Source of the DNA: an uncultured bacterium
GTDB taxonomy: Bacteria > Pseudomonadota > Alphaproteobacteria > Sphingomonadales > Sphingomonadaceae
DNA length: 64,000 nt
Direction: 5' to 3'
NCBI GenBank assembly: GCA_942636505.2
Contig: CALOGB020000021.1
Location: 1-64,000, forward strand
Notes under the pieces: model-generated
What the model was told of the DNA's origin: nothing
Databases searched by the model: none
What the model saw: the letters and a program-made list of their open reading frames with translations, nothing else
Part shown: piece by piece, positions 51,273 to 59,489 of the stretch
Position numbering within the stretch: the first letter of the stretch is position 1
Layout: every line of letters begins with the position of its first letter
Translations under genes and position numbers: made by a program

Positions 51273-51700
51273 TCGTCTTCGACCTCAGATGCGGCGGCGG
51301 GCACGTTTTCGAGGCATGGTTCGGATCGAGCGACGCGTATGAAAGCCAGCGCAAGGCGGGGCAGGTGCAATGCCCGGTCTGCAACGATGGCGATGTGACC
51401 AAGGCGGTCATGGCGCCCGCGATTCCGTCGAAGAGCAACTCCAAACCCTCTCCGCCGAGCCCGGAGGCGTTGAAGGCCGCGATGAAGATGCTTGCGGCAC
51501 GACAGGCAAAAGCGCTCGAATCATCGGAATGGGTGGGCACCGCCTTCGCCGACCGCGCCCGCGCGATGCATCTCGGCGAGGAGAAGCAGACGACGATCCA
51601 CGGTCAGGCCAGTCTCGCCGAAGCGAAGGCACTGGTCGAAGAGGGCGTGCCGGTCGCCCCGCTGCCGCTACCCGTCGTTCCGCCCGAAAAGACCAACTGA
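51269..51700 (+). CDS. DUF1178 family protein
   Basis: A 143-residue protein with the DUF1178 pattern: start MIVFDLRCGGGHVFEAWFGS, a zinc-ribbon-like CPVCND, and the long helical tail FADRARAMHLGEEKQTTIHG. The C and CxxC cysteines suggest metal binding. Function unknown. The GTG start overlaps the nitrilase stop. It is the last gene before the tRNA fragment and the integrase. Confidence 0.9.
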   Translation: MIVFDLRCGGGHVFEAWFGSSDAYESQRKAGQVQCPVCNDGDVTKAVMAPAIPSKSNSKPSPPSPEALKAAMKMLAARQAKALESSEWVGTAFADRARAMHLGEEKQTTIHGQASLAEAKALVEEGVPVAPLPLPVVPPEKTN

Positions 51701-51719
51701 GCCGCGTTCGGGCGGCACG

Positions 51720-51744
51720 TGGCGGAAGAGGTGGGATTCGAACC
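51720..51744 (-). other. tRNA 3'-end fragment, probable attachment site remnant
   Basis: Read on the minus strand the 25 nt end ...TTCGAATCCCACCTCTTCCG then CCA: T-loop TTCGAAT, T-stem strand CCCAC, acceptor strand CTCTTCC, discriminator G and CCA. It looks like the end of a serine-type tRNA. The 5' partner sequences (GGAAGAG acceptor, matching T-stem) are absent upstream, so it is not a complete tRNA. Its place 144 nt before an integrase start fits an integration scar. Confidence 0.65.
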
Positions 51745-51887
51745 GTAGTCTGAGGTGGTGCGGTTTGGGTCCGCTGACCCCTGCTATATCGAGCTATTTC
51801 AACTCTTTGTTGTATTACTCTGGATTCGGTGATCCGACGTTGGGATGATATAGGCACCTATCTCCAGTGGGGTAGGCGTTAGGGTAC

Positions 51888-53108
51888 ATGAGCAAGACAT
51901 CGTTTCAACTGAACGCTCGTACGGCCCAATTGATCACGTTGCGCGGCCTCCACGCCGATGGAGACGGATTATATCTCCAGGTAAAAAACGGCGGTCGTAG
52001 CTGGGTATTCATATACTCATGGGACAAACGCCGCAGAGAGATGGGCTTAGGGTCATTCAAGAACGTGCCATTGTCTGCGGCTCGGGATGCCGCCCGTGAA
52101 GCCAGGAGCCATCTAGCGGGCGGCCGGAATCCCATCGACGTACGAAAAGCCGAGCGCGAAGCCTTACGGAAGGCCGAGCAGGTCGAGACGTTCGGCGCAT
52201 TCACAGAGAAGTATATTGACGGCGTCGAGGACGGTTGGCGAAACCTAAAACATCGGCAGCAGTGGCGGAACAGCCTTCGAGAACATGCCGCCAATCTGCG
52301 AGACATCCCTATTTCCACGGTTTCGACGCACGATGTCGTAGAATGCCTCCAACCAATTTGGCTGACTAAACCGGAAACTGCCAACCGCGTGCGCGGTCGG
52401 ATCGAACGCGTACTGTCCGCAGCAAAGGCCCTGGGGTTGCGCCCGGCTGACGTGATCAACCCCGCGCAGTGGAGGGGGCACTTGGATGTGCTGTTGCCCA
52501 AAAAAGTGACGCTCTCGCGAGGACACCATGCAGCCCTGCCGTACGCCGAACTTCCAAAATTCATGCAGGAGCTAGAGAAACGTAGCGCCATGTCGGCCCG
52601 CGCGATGACATTCCTGATCCTATGCGCGGCCAGGACAGGTGAGGTGCTTGGGGCGCGGTGGGAGGAGATTGCAGGATCGGAATGGACTGTGCCGGCTACC
52701 CGAATGAAGACCGGCCGCGCGCATACGGTCATGCTCTCTCAGGCAGCATTGGACCTTCTGCGATCTATCAGACCGAAGAAGCCCGAGGGCTTCATATTTC
52801 ACAATGGCCGTCCTTCGGCGCCCCTGTCGGGAATGGCCTTACTCATGCTGTTACGCAGGATGGGCATGGGTCACGTTACGTCGCACGGGTTCCGTTCAGC
52901 CTTCAAGGACTGGTCGGCAAATGAAACTACGCACGCCGATGAGGTTTCCGAGGAGGCGCTCGCACATGAGATTGGATCGAAGGTTCGGAAAGCATACCGA
53001 CGTGGTGCAGCACTACAAAGGCGAGCTGCACTGATGCTAGATTGGAGTTCGTTCCTGTTCCCGATTCAACTGAAAGTTGAATTGCCCTCTGAAATTACGA
53101 ACCCATGA
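51888..53108 (+). CDS. P4-type tyrosine site-specific integrase
   Basis: A 406-residue tyrosine recombinase. The N-terminal arm-binding DUF4102-like domain starts FQLNARTAQLITLRGLHADG, with LYLQVKNGGRSWVFIYSWDKRRREMGLG. The catalytic domain has R249 in AARTGEVLGARWEE, H333 and R336 in HGFRSAFKDW, and nucleophile Y370 in KAYRRG. It catalyses integration into and excision from tRNA-type att sites. It reads away from the tRNA fragment 144 nt upstream. The start at 51888 opens MSKTSFQLN. Confidence 0.92.
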   Translation: MSKTSFQLNARTAQLITLRGLHADGDGLYLQVKNGGRSWVFIYSWDKRRREMGLGSFKNVPLSAARDAAREARSHLAGGRNPIDVRKAEREALRKAEQVETFGAFTEKYIDGVEDGWRNLKHRQQWRNSLREHAANLRDIPISTVSTHDVVECLQPIWLTKPETANRVRGRIERVLSAAKALGLRPADVINPAQWRGHLDVLLPKKVTLSRGHHAALPYAELPKFMQELEKRSAMSARAMTFLILCAARTGEVLGARWEEIAGSEWTVPATRMKTGRAHTVMLSQAALDLLRSIRPKKPEGFIFHNGRPSAPLSGMALLMLLRRMGMGHVTSHGFRSAFKDWSANETTHADEVSEEALAHEIGSKVRKAYRRGAALQRRAALMLDWSSFLFPIQLKVELPSEITNP

Positions 53109-53157
53109 TCAATAGTGATATGTGTCCACCTCGCACCAAACGAGATGGAGTCGATTC

Positions 53158-53400
53158 GTGGAAAATGATCAAACTATTCGCCCTTGGGATGGAATTCCCG
53201 CATCAGGTCCGTTGCTGACACCTCTCAAGGCCGCTGAATACATTAGCTATAGCAAAAAGCAGTATTACGCATTGGCCGGCAAAGGGGATCTGCCTTACCC
53301 CATCAAAATCGGCCGCGGATACAACGGAGCCTCCGGCGTACCGCAGCCTTGGCTCGACGCGGTCATCGCCTCTCGAGCCGCCGCGCAGGGTAACCGCTAA
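53158..53400 (+). CDS. AlpA-like helix-turn-helix regulator / excisionase
   Basis: An 80-residue protein with a winged-helix DNA-binding region: LTPLKAAEYISYSKKQYYALAGKGDLPYP is the AlpA/MerR-type helix-turn-helix, and PIKIGRG starts the wing. GTG 53158 with GGAG upstream was preferred over 53122. Such proteins control integrase genes or act as directionality factors, which fits the place right after the integrase. The stop overlaps the next ATG. Confidence 0.75.
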   Translation: MENDQTIRPWDGIPASGPLLTPLKAAEYISYSKKQYYALAGKGDLPYPIKIGRGYNGASGVPQPWLDAVIASRAAAQGNR

Positions 53401-53996
53401 TGGCCTCCCCGCAGGAGCAGGTTAAGAACCTGCAGACCAAACGCGCCACGGCAAAGGCCAAGCATGACGCCAACGCCTTGGCAATTACCGCCGATGACGC
53501 AGCGCGACAGGTCAACGCGGAAGCTGACGTGCTGGGCCTCCCGCGCCCCCATGAACAACTGTCCGGCGCCAAACGTGCCGAACTGATCGAAGCGCAGGCC
53601 GCCTGCGTCCGGATAATCGAGTTCGTGGACAACCAGATGCCCGGCGTCGTTCAGCAGGTTGAAAATGCCGTTGCCGCCCGACGGAGTGTCCAAGGGCAGC
53701 ACATACGGGCGGAGCTTTTGCCACCATTGCTTGAAGCGGCGCAGGAAGCCGGAGCCGTGTTTGGACGCGCACTCGCCAGCCTCGCTGCCGCGGAAGACAC
53801 AGCGCTACGCCTACAGAGCCGTCCAGGCACGCCATACGGCCACGGCAACGCCTCAGCACTCTGTGCTGCCATGAGCTCTGCCCAAGTGGCCAACATCTAC
53901 TGCGACGTCGGCCCAGGGCGCGGCGCTTGGGACTGGCCGGGCTACTCCGAGACTTCCGCCAAAATCGAAGAACAGATTCAGGAGGTTCACCAGTGA
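53400..53996 (+). CDS. Element-encoded helical hypothetical protein
   Basis: A 198-residue protein I do not recognise. The sequence is mostly helical and Ala/Gln/Glu-rich, with likely coiled-coil stretches (about 1-50 and 80-130) and a small aromatic C-terminal part (WDWPGYSETSAKIEEQI). It starts on the AlpA stop codon and its own stop overlaps the following GTG (GTGA), so it belongs to a translationally coupled run of element genes. Confidence 0.65.
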   Translation: MASPQEQVKNLQTKRATAKAKHDANALAITADDAARQVNAEADVLGLPRPHEQLSGAKRAELIEAQAACVRIIEFVDNQMPGVVQQVENAVAARRSVQGQHIRAELLPPLLEAAQEAGAVFGRALASLAAAEDTALRLQSRPGTPYGHGNASALCAAMSSAQVANIYCDVGPGRGAWDWPGYSETSAKIEEQIQEVHQ

Positions 53997-54751
53997 CCCA
54001 ATTAAACAAAAGTGACCCAGCGGCGCTGCTGGCGCTCGGCAGCCGGATGGGCCTGCAGGGGTTCGCCGCGACAAAGAGGTCAAGGGTCGAAGCAAGCGAC
54101 GACCAGAAGCCAAGCGACGACCAGAAGCCAAGCGCAGGTGCTGCCGCGCTCGTTGCAGCTCAGCAGGCAGGTCTTAAGGGGTTCACCGCGTCGGCGCCGG
54201 AGCAACCACAGCGATCCAGCCGAAACGAAAGCACGATGGCGCTCGCCGTACGGCTGGGGCTTCCAGGTTTCGTGCAGAAGGAGGAGGCGATTGTGCCGAA
54301 ACCTGTCGCGGTCTCGCCGGCCATGCGGATGCCACGGCCCGGACCCGCCGCCGCGGCCATGCAAACACCATTAGCGCCCGCTGCGGCGGCAGAGCCCATG
54401 TCGAAACACCGCTTTGTCATCATCGATATCGCGGCCGGCTCCACCGCGGCATTCACCGCGCTCGAAGGCAAAATGGGGCAGGCGTTTTCGCCAGCGGGAT
54501 GGCTCCAGCGCACCAAGTCCGACGGCAGCCAGACCCGCTGCTATGTGACGATGGTAGGTGAGGCAAAAAAGCTTGAAGCTATGTCAGGCGACCTTGGCTC
54601 GCCATCGGTGCGTTTGAGCGTGGGCGCGATACCACGAAGCCAGTTCGCCTTACATACAACGAGCGGGCCTGTTCCGGCCGGGACACAAGCGAGAACGCCG
54701 TTCATCGATCCGAGTGTGCCTGCCGCCCTTCAGCGGGCGCTTGCGCAGTGA
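53993..54751 (+). CDS. Element-encoded protein with three GLxGF repeats
   Basis: A 252-residue unrecognised protein. Three copies of an Ala/Leu-rich helix ending GL-x-GF occur at 11-24 (ALLALGSRMGLQGF), 52-64 (ALVAAQQAGLKGF) and 83-93 (ALAVRLGLPGF), joined by polar linkers; an 18-nt tandem duplication adds SDDQKP twice (35-46). A Pro/Ala linker (100-135) leads to a separate globular domain (about 138-225, HRFVIIDIAAGST...CYVTMVGEAKKLEAM). GTG start on the previous stop. It looks like a linear-motif scaffold, but that is inference. Confidence 0.65.
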   Translation: MTQLNKSDPAALLALGSRMGLQGFAATKRSRVEASDDQKPSDDQKPSAGAAALVAAQQAGLKGFTASAPEQPQRSSRNESTMALAVRLGLPGFVQKEEAIVPKPVAVSPAMRMPRPGPAAAAMQTPLAPAAAAEPMSKHRFVIIDIAAGSTAAFTALEGKMGQAFSPAGWLQRTKSDGSQTRCYVTMVGEAKKLEAMSGDLGSPSVRLSVGAIPRSQFALHTTSGPVPAGTQARTPFIDPSVPAALQRALAQ

Positions 54752-55044
54752 GGCCGCGCCGCATGATCGCCTGGCCGCTGTGGCAGCAGCGACGGATCGC
54801 GGAACTTCAAGCGGGTGGCATGCCGCCGGAAGTCGCCCAGTGCATCGGCAAGGCCGAAACAGTCAATCGGCAGCGTATTAGCCGCTGCATTGGCTGGCGA
54901 AGGGCTCGGGCGGCCGAGTTGGACTGCGTCGTCACCGGCGAGACGGTCAAGTTCGTGATCATCGGGGGCCTCGCAGGGCTGACTCCTGCGCAGCGGCAGC
55001 GCCTGTTTGCCCTGCCGAACCTATCGCCGATGATCACGCCGTAA
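54748..55044 (+). CDS. Small element-encoded hypothetical protein
   Basis: A 98-residue basic protein. The GTG at 54748 overlaps the previous stop; ATG 54763 is the alternative. The segment WQQRRIAELQAGGMPPEVAQCIGK and the later Arg-rich helix (RISRCIGWRRARAAEL) could form a helix-turn-helix, so DNA binding is possible but not established. It is followed by a strong terminator that closes this unit. Confidence 0.6.
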   Translation: MRPRRMIAWPLWQQRRIAELQAGGMPPEVAQCIGKAETVNRQRISRCIGWRRARAAELDCVVTGETVKFVIIGGLAGLTPAQRQRLFALPNLSPMITP

Positions 55045-55067
55045 GGCTTCGTCGACTCTAAAACAGA

Positions 55068-55099
55068 AAGCCGGAGCGAGGATGAAATCGCTCCGGCTT
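55068..55099 (+). terminator. Strong hairpin terminator
   Basis: A perfect 12-bp stem, AAGCCGGAGCGA (55068-55079) and TCGCTCCGGCTT (55088-55099), with an 8-nt loop, 24 nt after the last gene of the overlapping run. The flanking A and T residues suit termination in either direction. Confidence 0.85.
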
Positions 55100-55173
55100 C
55101 CCTGGATTCTGCGAACCCGTCCACACGGAGTTACATAGCAGATTCTGGGCCTGACACAAGGCTTAGTTGAATT

Positions 55174-57711
55174 ATGGCTACCCGTTTTAAGCATCTATCT
55201 CTCGTATCTTCTACCGAATCAGAACCGCGGTCGATCATTGACCAAATCAGCGATCTCGTCGGGGCGGGGTTTGCTGTTCACTGGATCAAACCGCGATCGA
55301 AAAAGCCCGCCTACGGTGCGGGATGGCCTGATGCGCCTGTCTCTTCATTTGAAACGTTGCGATCGACGTATGTCGACGGTAACAACGTAGGTGTTCGGCT
55401 CGGGCAGCCATCCGCTCTTGTTGGCGGCGGCTACCTTCACGCCATCGACCTCGATATTCGTATTCCCGAGCTTGCAGATGAAGCCTGGGCAGCGTTCGCG
55501 GCCCTCTTTCCAAACGTCCGTCGCGAGGATCTGCCAGAAGTCGCATCGGGTAGTGGTGGTGAGTCACGGCATCTCTACTTTGTCACTGACAGGCCGTTCA
55601 ATTCGAAGCTGTTGGCACGGTCTGACGGCAAACACCGTCGCGCGGATGGCGGATGGCCCAATGATTGGGAAATCGAGCTATTTGGGAGTGGTAAGCAAAT
55701 AGTTCTCCCGCCTTCTATCCATCCTGTGACCGGAAAGCCGTATACTTGGGTCCGCGAGTTCGATTTCGACGGCTTCGAACAGCCGTTTATCCCGGCCGCC
55801 CACATTGAGTTGCTGGGCGCCGTCGATGCGCAGACGCTTCCGTTTGAAGCCATTCCCCCCGCGACGTTTGAACCGGGTCAGTTGGAAAACGAATTGGCGA
55901 TGATTCCGGTCTCCGATTTGCACTATGACGACTGGATTCGGCTCGGCCAGGCGCTGCACCACCAGTTCGGCGGGTCGCAGGAGGGCCTGGACCTGTGGGA
56001 GACGCATACCCGCCGGTCGACGAAGTTCACCGGTGACGCCCAGCTGCGCGAAATGCGCCGCATCAAGTGGCGTTCGTTCGGCAAGTATCGCGGCAAACCC
56101 GTTACTATACTGACAGTCCGTCAGTGGTATCGCGATGCATTCCATGTCGCGCAGGTTGCTGACTTGGACGATATGGAGGATCTACCAGTCGAGCTCACCT
56201 TGCCGACCGGCCCATCGGATTTTGACGACCTCCTCAATGCGCCTTCACCAATCGCGTCATCTGATGAATCGGTCTTCGATATCGGGCTCAGCGATACGGC
56301 GCCGGACTGGAAGACGCTGCTAGCTATCAATGAGAAGGGCAGCATCGAAGCGAACCTGCACAACCTGCGTCTAATCATCGAAAACGACAAGCGGACTACA
56401 GGCGTGATGGCCTTCAATGAGTTCAGCCAAGAGATTGTGCAGAGGGGTACGCCCGGAGTCCGCTCGCCCAACCGGAAGAACCAAGCGAAGCCCTTCGTCC
56501 AGCTGACGGGGCCGATTTGGACCCTGCACGATCGTGCGAACGGAGACTTCTGGACCGTCGAGAAAGACAACAGCATCCGCGCGATGATCGAAGCCCCTAA
56601 GACGCAGGGCGGTTACGGGATCAAGGTTTCTGATCGCGACCTACAGGCGGCGATCGAACTCGCCGGTCACAAAATCTGCTTCCATCCCGTACGCGAATAT
56701 CTATCGGCCCAACAATGGGATGGCACGCCGAGGGTCGAGCGGCTGTTCATTGACTACCTGGGCGCAACAGACGACGCCTACGGCCGTGACATCGCACGGC
56801 TAATGATGACCGCGGGCGTTGCTCGGATATTCGAGCCCGGCTGTAAGTGGGACTATGTCGTCATTCTGCAGGGCCTGCAGGGGAAGCGCAAATCTACCTT
56901 CATCAGCACGCTGGCAAAGAACTGGGCGGCCGAGCTCGAGGGAGACATGACGGACACACGCGCCATGGTCGAGGCGATGCAGAAAGCGTGGATACTCGAA
57001 ATTCCGGAACTAGCTGGCTTTACCCGCGCCGACGTTCGACACATCAAGGGGTTCGTCAGCCGGCAGACGGACAAAGTGCGGCTGGCATATGCCAAACGGG
57101 CACAGGAGTATCGTCGGCAATCTATATTTTGCGGCTCCACCAACGACTTCAAATTCTTGAAAGACGATACCGGCAACCGTCGTTTCTGGCCTATCGGCTG
57201 CCACGTCGAGTCGATCAATATCGATCGGCTGCGGGCTGAAGTCGACCAGCTTTGGGCCGAAGCCGTCGTGCTCTACCGCGCCATGCGCGCCGCGCGGCCG
57301 TTCGGGGACTTGCCGCTTTATCTGACCGGCGAGGCTGCAAAGGCGATCGCAGTTCAGCATCAGGAGTCAGCGCAGGTGGAGAGTGCGGATGAGGCGCAGG
57401 CAGGTCAGATCGGCGCTTGGCTTGATACGCCGATTATCAGCGGCAGCGTTGATGACGACCGAGACGCTGACGGCAAAGCCATCGTTCGGCACGAGACATG
57501 TTTGCTCGAGATATGGGTCGACTGCCTGAAGAAGGACCGCGGACTATACAGCCAGCAGACCGCACAGATGCTCGGCCGCGCGATGCGCCTGGTACCGGGG
57601 TGGACGGTCGAAAAGAAGGCTAAGCGGTACAACCGAGAGTACGGTCTGCAGCGTGTATTTACTCGTGATGGTGAGACGCCTCACGAACTCGCTGAGGGAG
57701 CAGTCCATTAA
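55174..57711 (+). CDS. Primase-polymerase / VapE-family (D5-type) helicase
   Basis: An 845-residue replication protein. The N-terminal AEP-like primase-polymerase domain (about 20-215) has the metal motif AIDLDIR (D92, D94) and GSGKQIVLPPSIHP. A PriCT-2-like linker (about 250-300, YDDWIRLGQALHHQFGG...) follows. The VapE helicase domain has Walker A GLQGKRKST (567-575), ILEIPELAGFTRADV and FCGSTNDFKFLKDDTGNRRF. This combination is typical of self-replicating phage satellites and prophage replication modules. It has its own upstream region after the terminator. Confidence 0.9.
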   Translation: MATRFKHLSLVSSTESEPRSIIDQISDLVGAGFAVHWIKPRSKKPAYGAGWPDAPVSSFETLRSTYVDGNNVGVRLGQPSALVGGGYLHAIDLDIRIPELADEAWAAFAALFPNVRREDLPEVASGSGGESRHLYFVTDRPFNSKLLARSDGKHRRADGGWPNDWEIELFGSGKQIVLPPSIHPVTGKPYTWVREFDFDGFEQPFIPAAHIELLGAVDAQTLPFEAIPPATFEPGQLENELAMIPVSDLHYDDWIRLGQALHHQFGGSQEGLDLWETHTRRSTKFTGDAQLREMRRIKWRSFGKYRGKPVTILTVRQWYRDAFHVAQVADLDDMEDLPVELTLPTGPSDFDDLLNAPSPIASSDESVFDIGLSDTAPDWKTLLAINEKGSIEANLHNLRLIIENDKRTTGVMAFNEFSQEIVQRGTPGVRSPNRKNQAKPFVQLTGPIWTLHDRANGDFWTVEKDNSIRAMIEAPKTQGGYGIKVSDRDLQAAIELAGHKICFHPVREYLSAQQWDGTPRVERLFIDYLGATDDAYGRDIARLMMTAGVARIFEPGCKWDYVVILQGLQGKRKSTFISTLAKNWAAELEGDMTDTRAMVEAMQKAWILEIPELAGFTRADVRHIKGFVSRQTDKVRLAYAKRAQEYRRQSIFCGSTNDFKFLKDDTGNRRFWPIGCHVESINIDRLRAEVDQLWAEAVVLYRAMRAARPFGDLPLYLTGEAAKAIAVQHQESAQVESADEAQAGQIGAWLDTPIISGSVDDDRDADGKAIVRHETCLLEIWVDCLKKDRGLYSQQTAQMLGRAMRLVPGWTVEKKAKRYNREYGLQRVFTRDGETPHELAEGAVH

Positions 57712-57933
57712 TTATTGTACGAATGACAATAGTCCAAAATGGGACATCGCTTGACTCACTCGGATCCCCTGCCAAACTATTTGTCAGGCGGGGGACAATA
57801 TCCAATATGGCTAAGCGATTTCCATGGAAGGGGAACTTCCGTAAAATACCGCCAAATATCCAGAGCGGACTAGGGTCAGGACCCATTGATCTGAGCGGCT
57901 CGATCTGATTCAGGCTCCGTGAGGAGACCGAGG

Positions 57934-58305
57934 ATGAGCGATCTGTACTGGCTGAGCGACGAGCAGATGGCGCGGCTCGAACCGTATTTTCCCAAGAGCC
58001 ACGGCAAGCCACGGGTTGATGACCGGCGAGTGTTGAGCGGCATCGTTTTCGTCAACCGCAACGGGCTACGATGGTGCGATGCCCCTCGGGAGTATGGCCC
58101 ACACAAGACGCTCTACAACCGGTGGAAGCGATGGGGCGAAAGGGGTGTCTTCCTCCGCATAATGGAAGGACTGGCGGCCGCGAGCGCCACGCCGAAGACG
58201 ATCATGATCGACGCGACCTATCTGAAGGCGCACCGCACGGCGTCCAGCCTGCGGGTTAAAAAGGGGGCCTTGGGCGCCTCATCGGTCGCACCAAAGGCGG
58301 TATGA
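57934..58305 (+). CDS. IS5-family transposase, first frame (OrfA)
   Basis: A 123-residue protein holding the N-terminal DUF4096-type domain (LSDEQMARLEPYFPKSHGKPRVDDRRVLSG) and the first part of the DDE domain, including the first catalytic Asp in MIDATYLKAHRT. The frame reads through AAAAAGGGGG (58258-58267) and ends at 58305. A -1 slip at that run would continue into OrfB as KKGGLGRLIGRTKGGMN, the usual uninterrupted family sequence. Confidence 0.85.
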   Translation: MSDLYWLSDEQMARLEPYFPKSHGKPRVDDRRVLSGIVFVNRNGLRWCDAPREYGPHKTLYNRWKRWGERGVFLRIMEGLAAASATPKTIMIDATYLKAHRTASSLRVKKGALGASSVAPKAV

Positions 58306-58691
58306 ATACGAAGCTGCACGCCGTCACCGATGCAGAAGGCAGACCGCTCAGCTTCTTCATGACCGCGGGCCAGGTCAGCGACTACACCGGCGCTGCCGCG
58401 CTGCTTGATGATCTACCCAAGGCGCAGTGGATGCTGGGCGACCGCGGCTATGACGCAGACTGGTACAGGGACGCCCTTCAGGCAAAGGGCATAACGCCTT
58501 GCATTCCGGGGCAAAAATTTCGGATCATCCCCGTCAAATATGACAAGCGCCGCTACCGAAGCCGGAGCCGTATCGAGATTATGTTCGGTCGTCTGAAGGA
58601 CTGGCGCCGCGTCGCTACCCGCTACGATCGATGCCCGACCGTCTTCTTTTCCGCTATCGCGCTCGCCGCCACCGTCATCTTCTGGCTCTGA
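58302..58691 (+). CDS. IS5-family transposase, second frame (OrfB)
   Basis: A 129-residue C-terminal part of the DDE transposase: MNTKLHAVTDAEGRP, second Asp in WMLGDRGYDADWY, and Glu in RSRIEIMFGRLKDWRRVATR. It is in the -1 frame relative to OrfA, and probably made as an OrfA-OrfB fusion by frameshifting. Both frames look intact, so the IS may still be active. Confidence 0.85.
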   Translation: MNTKLHAVTDAEGRPLSFFMTAGQVSDYTGAAALLDDLPKAQWMLGDRGYDADWYRDALQAKGITPCIPGQKFRIIPVKYDKRRYRSRSRIEIMFGRLKDWRRVATRYDRCPTVFFSAIALAATVIFWL

Positions 58692-58711
58692 ACAATGAGT
58701 CGTGACCCTAG

Positions 58712-58970
58712 CGCCTGCGCCCTTACGGCTTTCTGTGAAAGGTATATGGGTACGCTTACATGAAGAGGGCGGTTATGGAGCGAGTTGAGTCTGGCAACGG
58801 CCGACGGCGAGCGGCGCCTTTCTGAGCACGAACGTGCGCGCCGCGCAGCAGCGTAAGCGCTATTACAAACACACCCAAGTTTGCACAGACCGAAACCCAC
58901 TCCGGGGGGCTCCCCAAATTCATCGCCACGCGCTCTTGTTATCGAGCCGCTTCATAGCGGTCCTCGGCAA
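58712..58970. other. Non-coding gap after the IS
   Basis: About 260 nt with no convincing gene, hairpin or repeat. It separates the IS from two leftward small genes. Confidence 0.5.
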
Positions 58971-59201
58971 TTAGCATAGGGCCACGCCCCGGAAGGTCGT
59001 GTCGTCGACTATGATTTTGGCTAACCCCGGACCGACAATAGTGTTTACCTTGCCGAGTGCCGTTTCGATGGCATCGCCAGGGAAATTGATTTCGACGACA
59101 TGTGAATTCGGCACCGGCTGGTTGTCTGCGTCGATAACCATCGGCAAGGGCGTAAGCTTTACCCGATAGATGGCCGACTCCGTCTGGTTGCGTGCGGTCA
59201 C
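58971..59201 (-). CDS. Small hypothetical protein
   Basis: A 76-residue protein, beta-rich (AIYRVKLTPLPMVIDADNQPV, VVEINFPGDAIETAL). Its start overlaps the stop of the upstream small gene by 4 nt (ATGA), which supports both as real. No family recognised. Confidence 0.55.
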   Translation of the reverse strand: MTARNQTESAIYRVKLTPLPMVIDADNQPVPNSHVVEINFPGDAIETALGKVNTIVGPGLAKIIVDDTTFRGVALC

Positions 59202-59395
59202 AAGCTGATGTTCCGTTTCGCCATTTCGGCAGACGCCATTTCCTTCAACGTCGTTACCGTCTCGCCCGAGAAGATATCCGCCAGATCGAGGAGGTCCTCG
59301 TCCTTAAGTGCAGCAACCGCGGCTTCGATCTCAGCGAGACGATCGACAGCGCGGCCACCTACGGCAGCACGCCGCTTGATCCGTAATTTGAGCAT
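59198..59395 (-). CDS. Small helical hypothetical protein
   Basis: A 65-residue protein: a basic start (MLKLRIKRRAAVGG) followed by amphipathic acidic helices (AEIEAAVAALKDEDLLDLADIF). It is the first of a two-gene leftward pair with overlapping stop/start. No family recognised; no clear ribosome binding site upstream. Confidence 0.5.
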   Translation of the reverse strand: MLKLRIKRRAAVGGRAVDRLAEIEAAVAALKDEDLLDLADIFSGETVTTLKEMASAEMAKRNISL

Positions 59396-59489
59396 CCACG
59401 ATCGATAGCAGAGTCAACGCAGGATTGGCAGTGAGATCAGCTAACGCGATTACGCAGCCTGGGATCGGACTCAGACGCAACCGAACTGA

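Larger units (their letters stand above)
51720..57711 (+). mobile_element. Integrative element or phage satellite (left end; right end unknown)
   Basis: A minimal extent from the tRNA-end fragment to the VapE-type helicase gene. The cargo order is integrase, AlpA-like regulator, three overlapping unknown genes, terminator, primase-helicase. This resembles P4-like satellites and small integrative elements that replicate themselves. Codon use is more AT-rich than in the genes to the left. The intact tRNA expected at the right end was not found by eye up to base 64000. Confidence 0.55.
57870..58711 (+). mobile_element. IS5-family insertion sequence (IS427-like group)
   Basis: About 840 bp, with terminal inverted repeats CTAGGGTCAGGACCCATTG (57870-57888) and the complement of CAATGAGTCGTGACCCTAG (58693-58711), 17 of 19 matching. 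It contains two overlapping transposase frames. The outer CTAG (or TA) is probably the duplicated target. It sits just downstream of the VapE gene without breaking a recognisable gene. Confidence 0.88.

Noticed and set aside
51720-51810. A complete tRNA-Ser gene on the minus strand
   Set aside because: Only the last 25 nt fit. The T-stem partner and the GGAAGAG acceptor strand are missing, so it is kept as a 3' fragment only.
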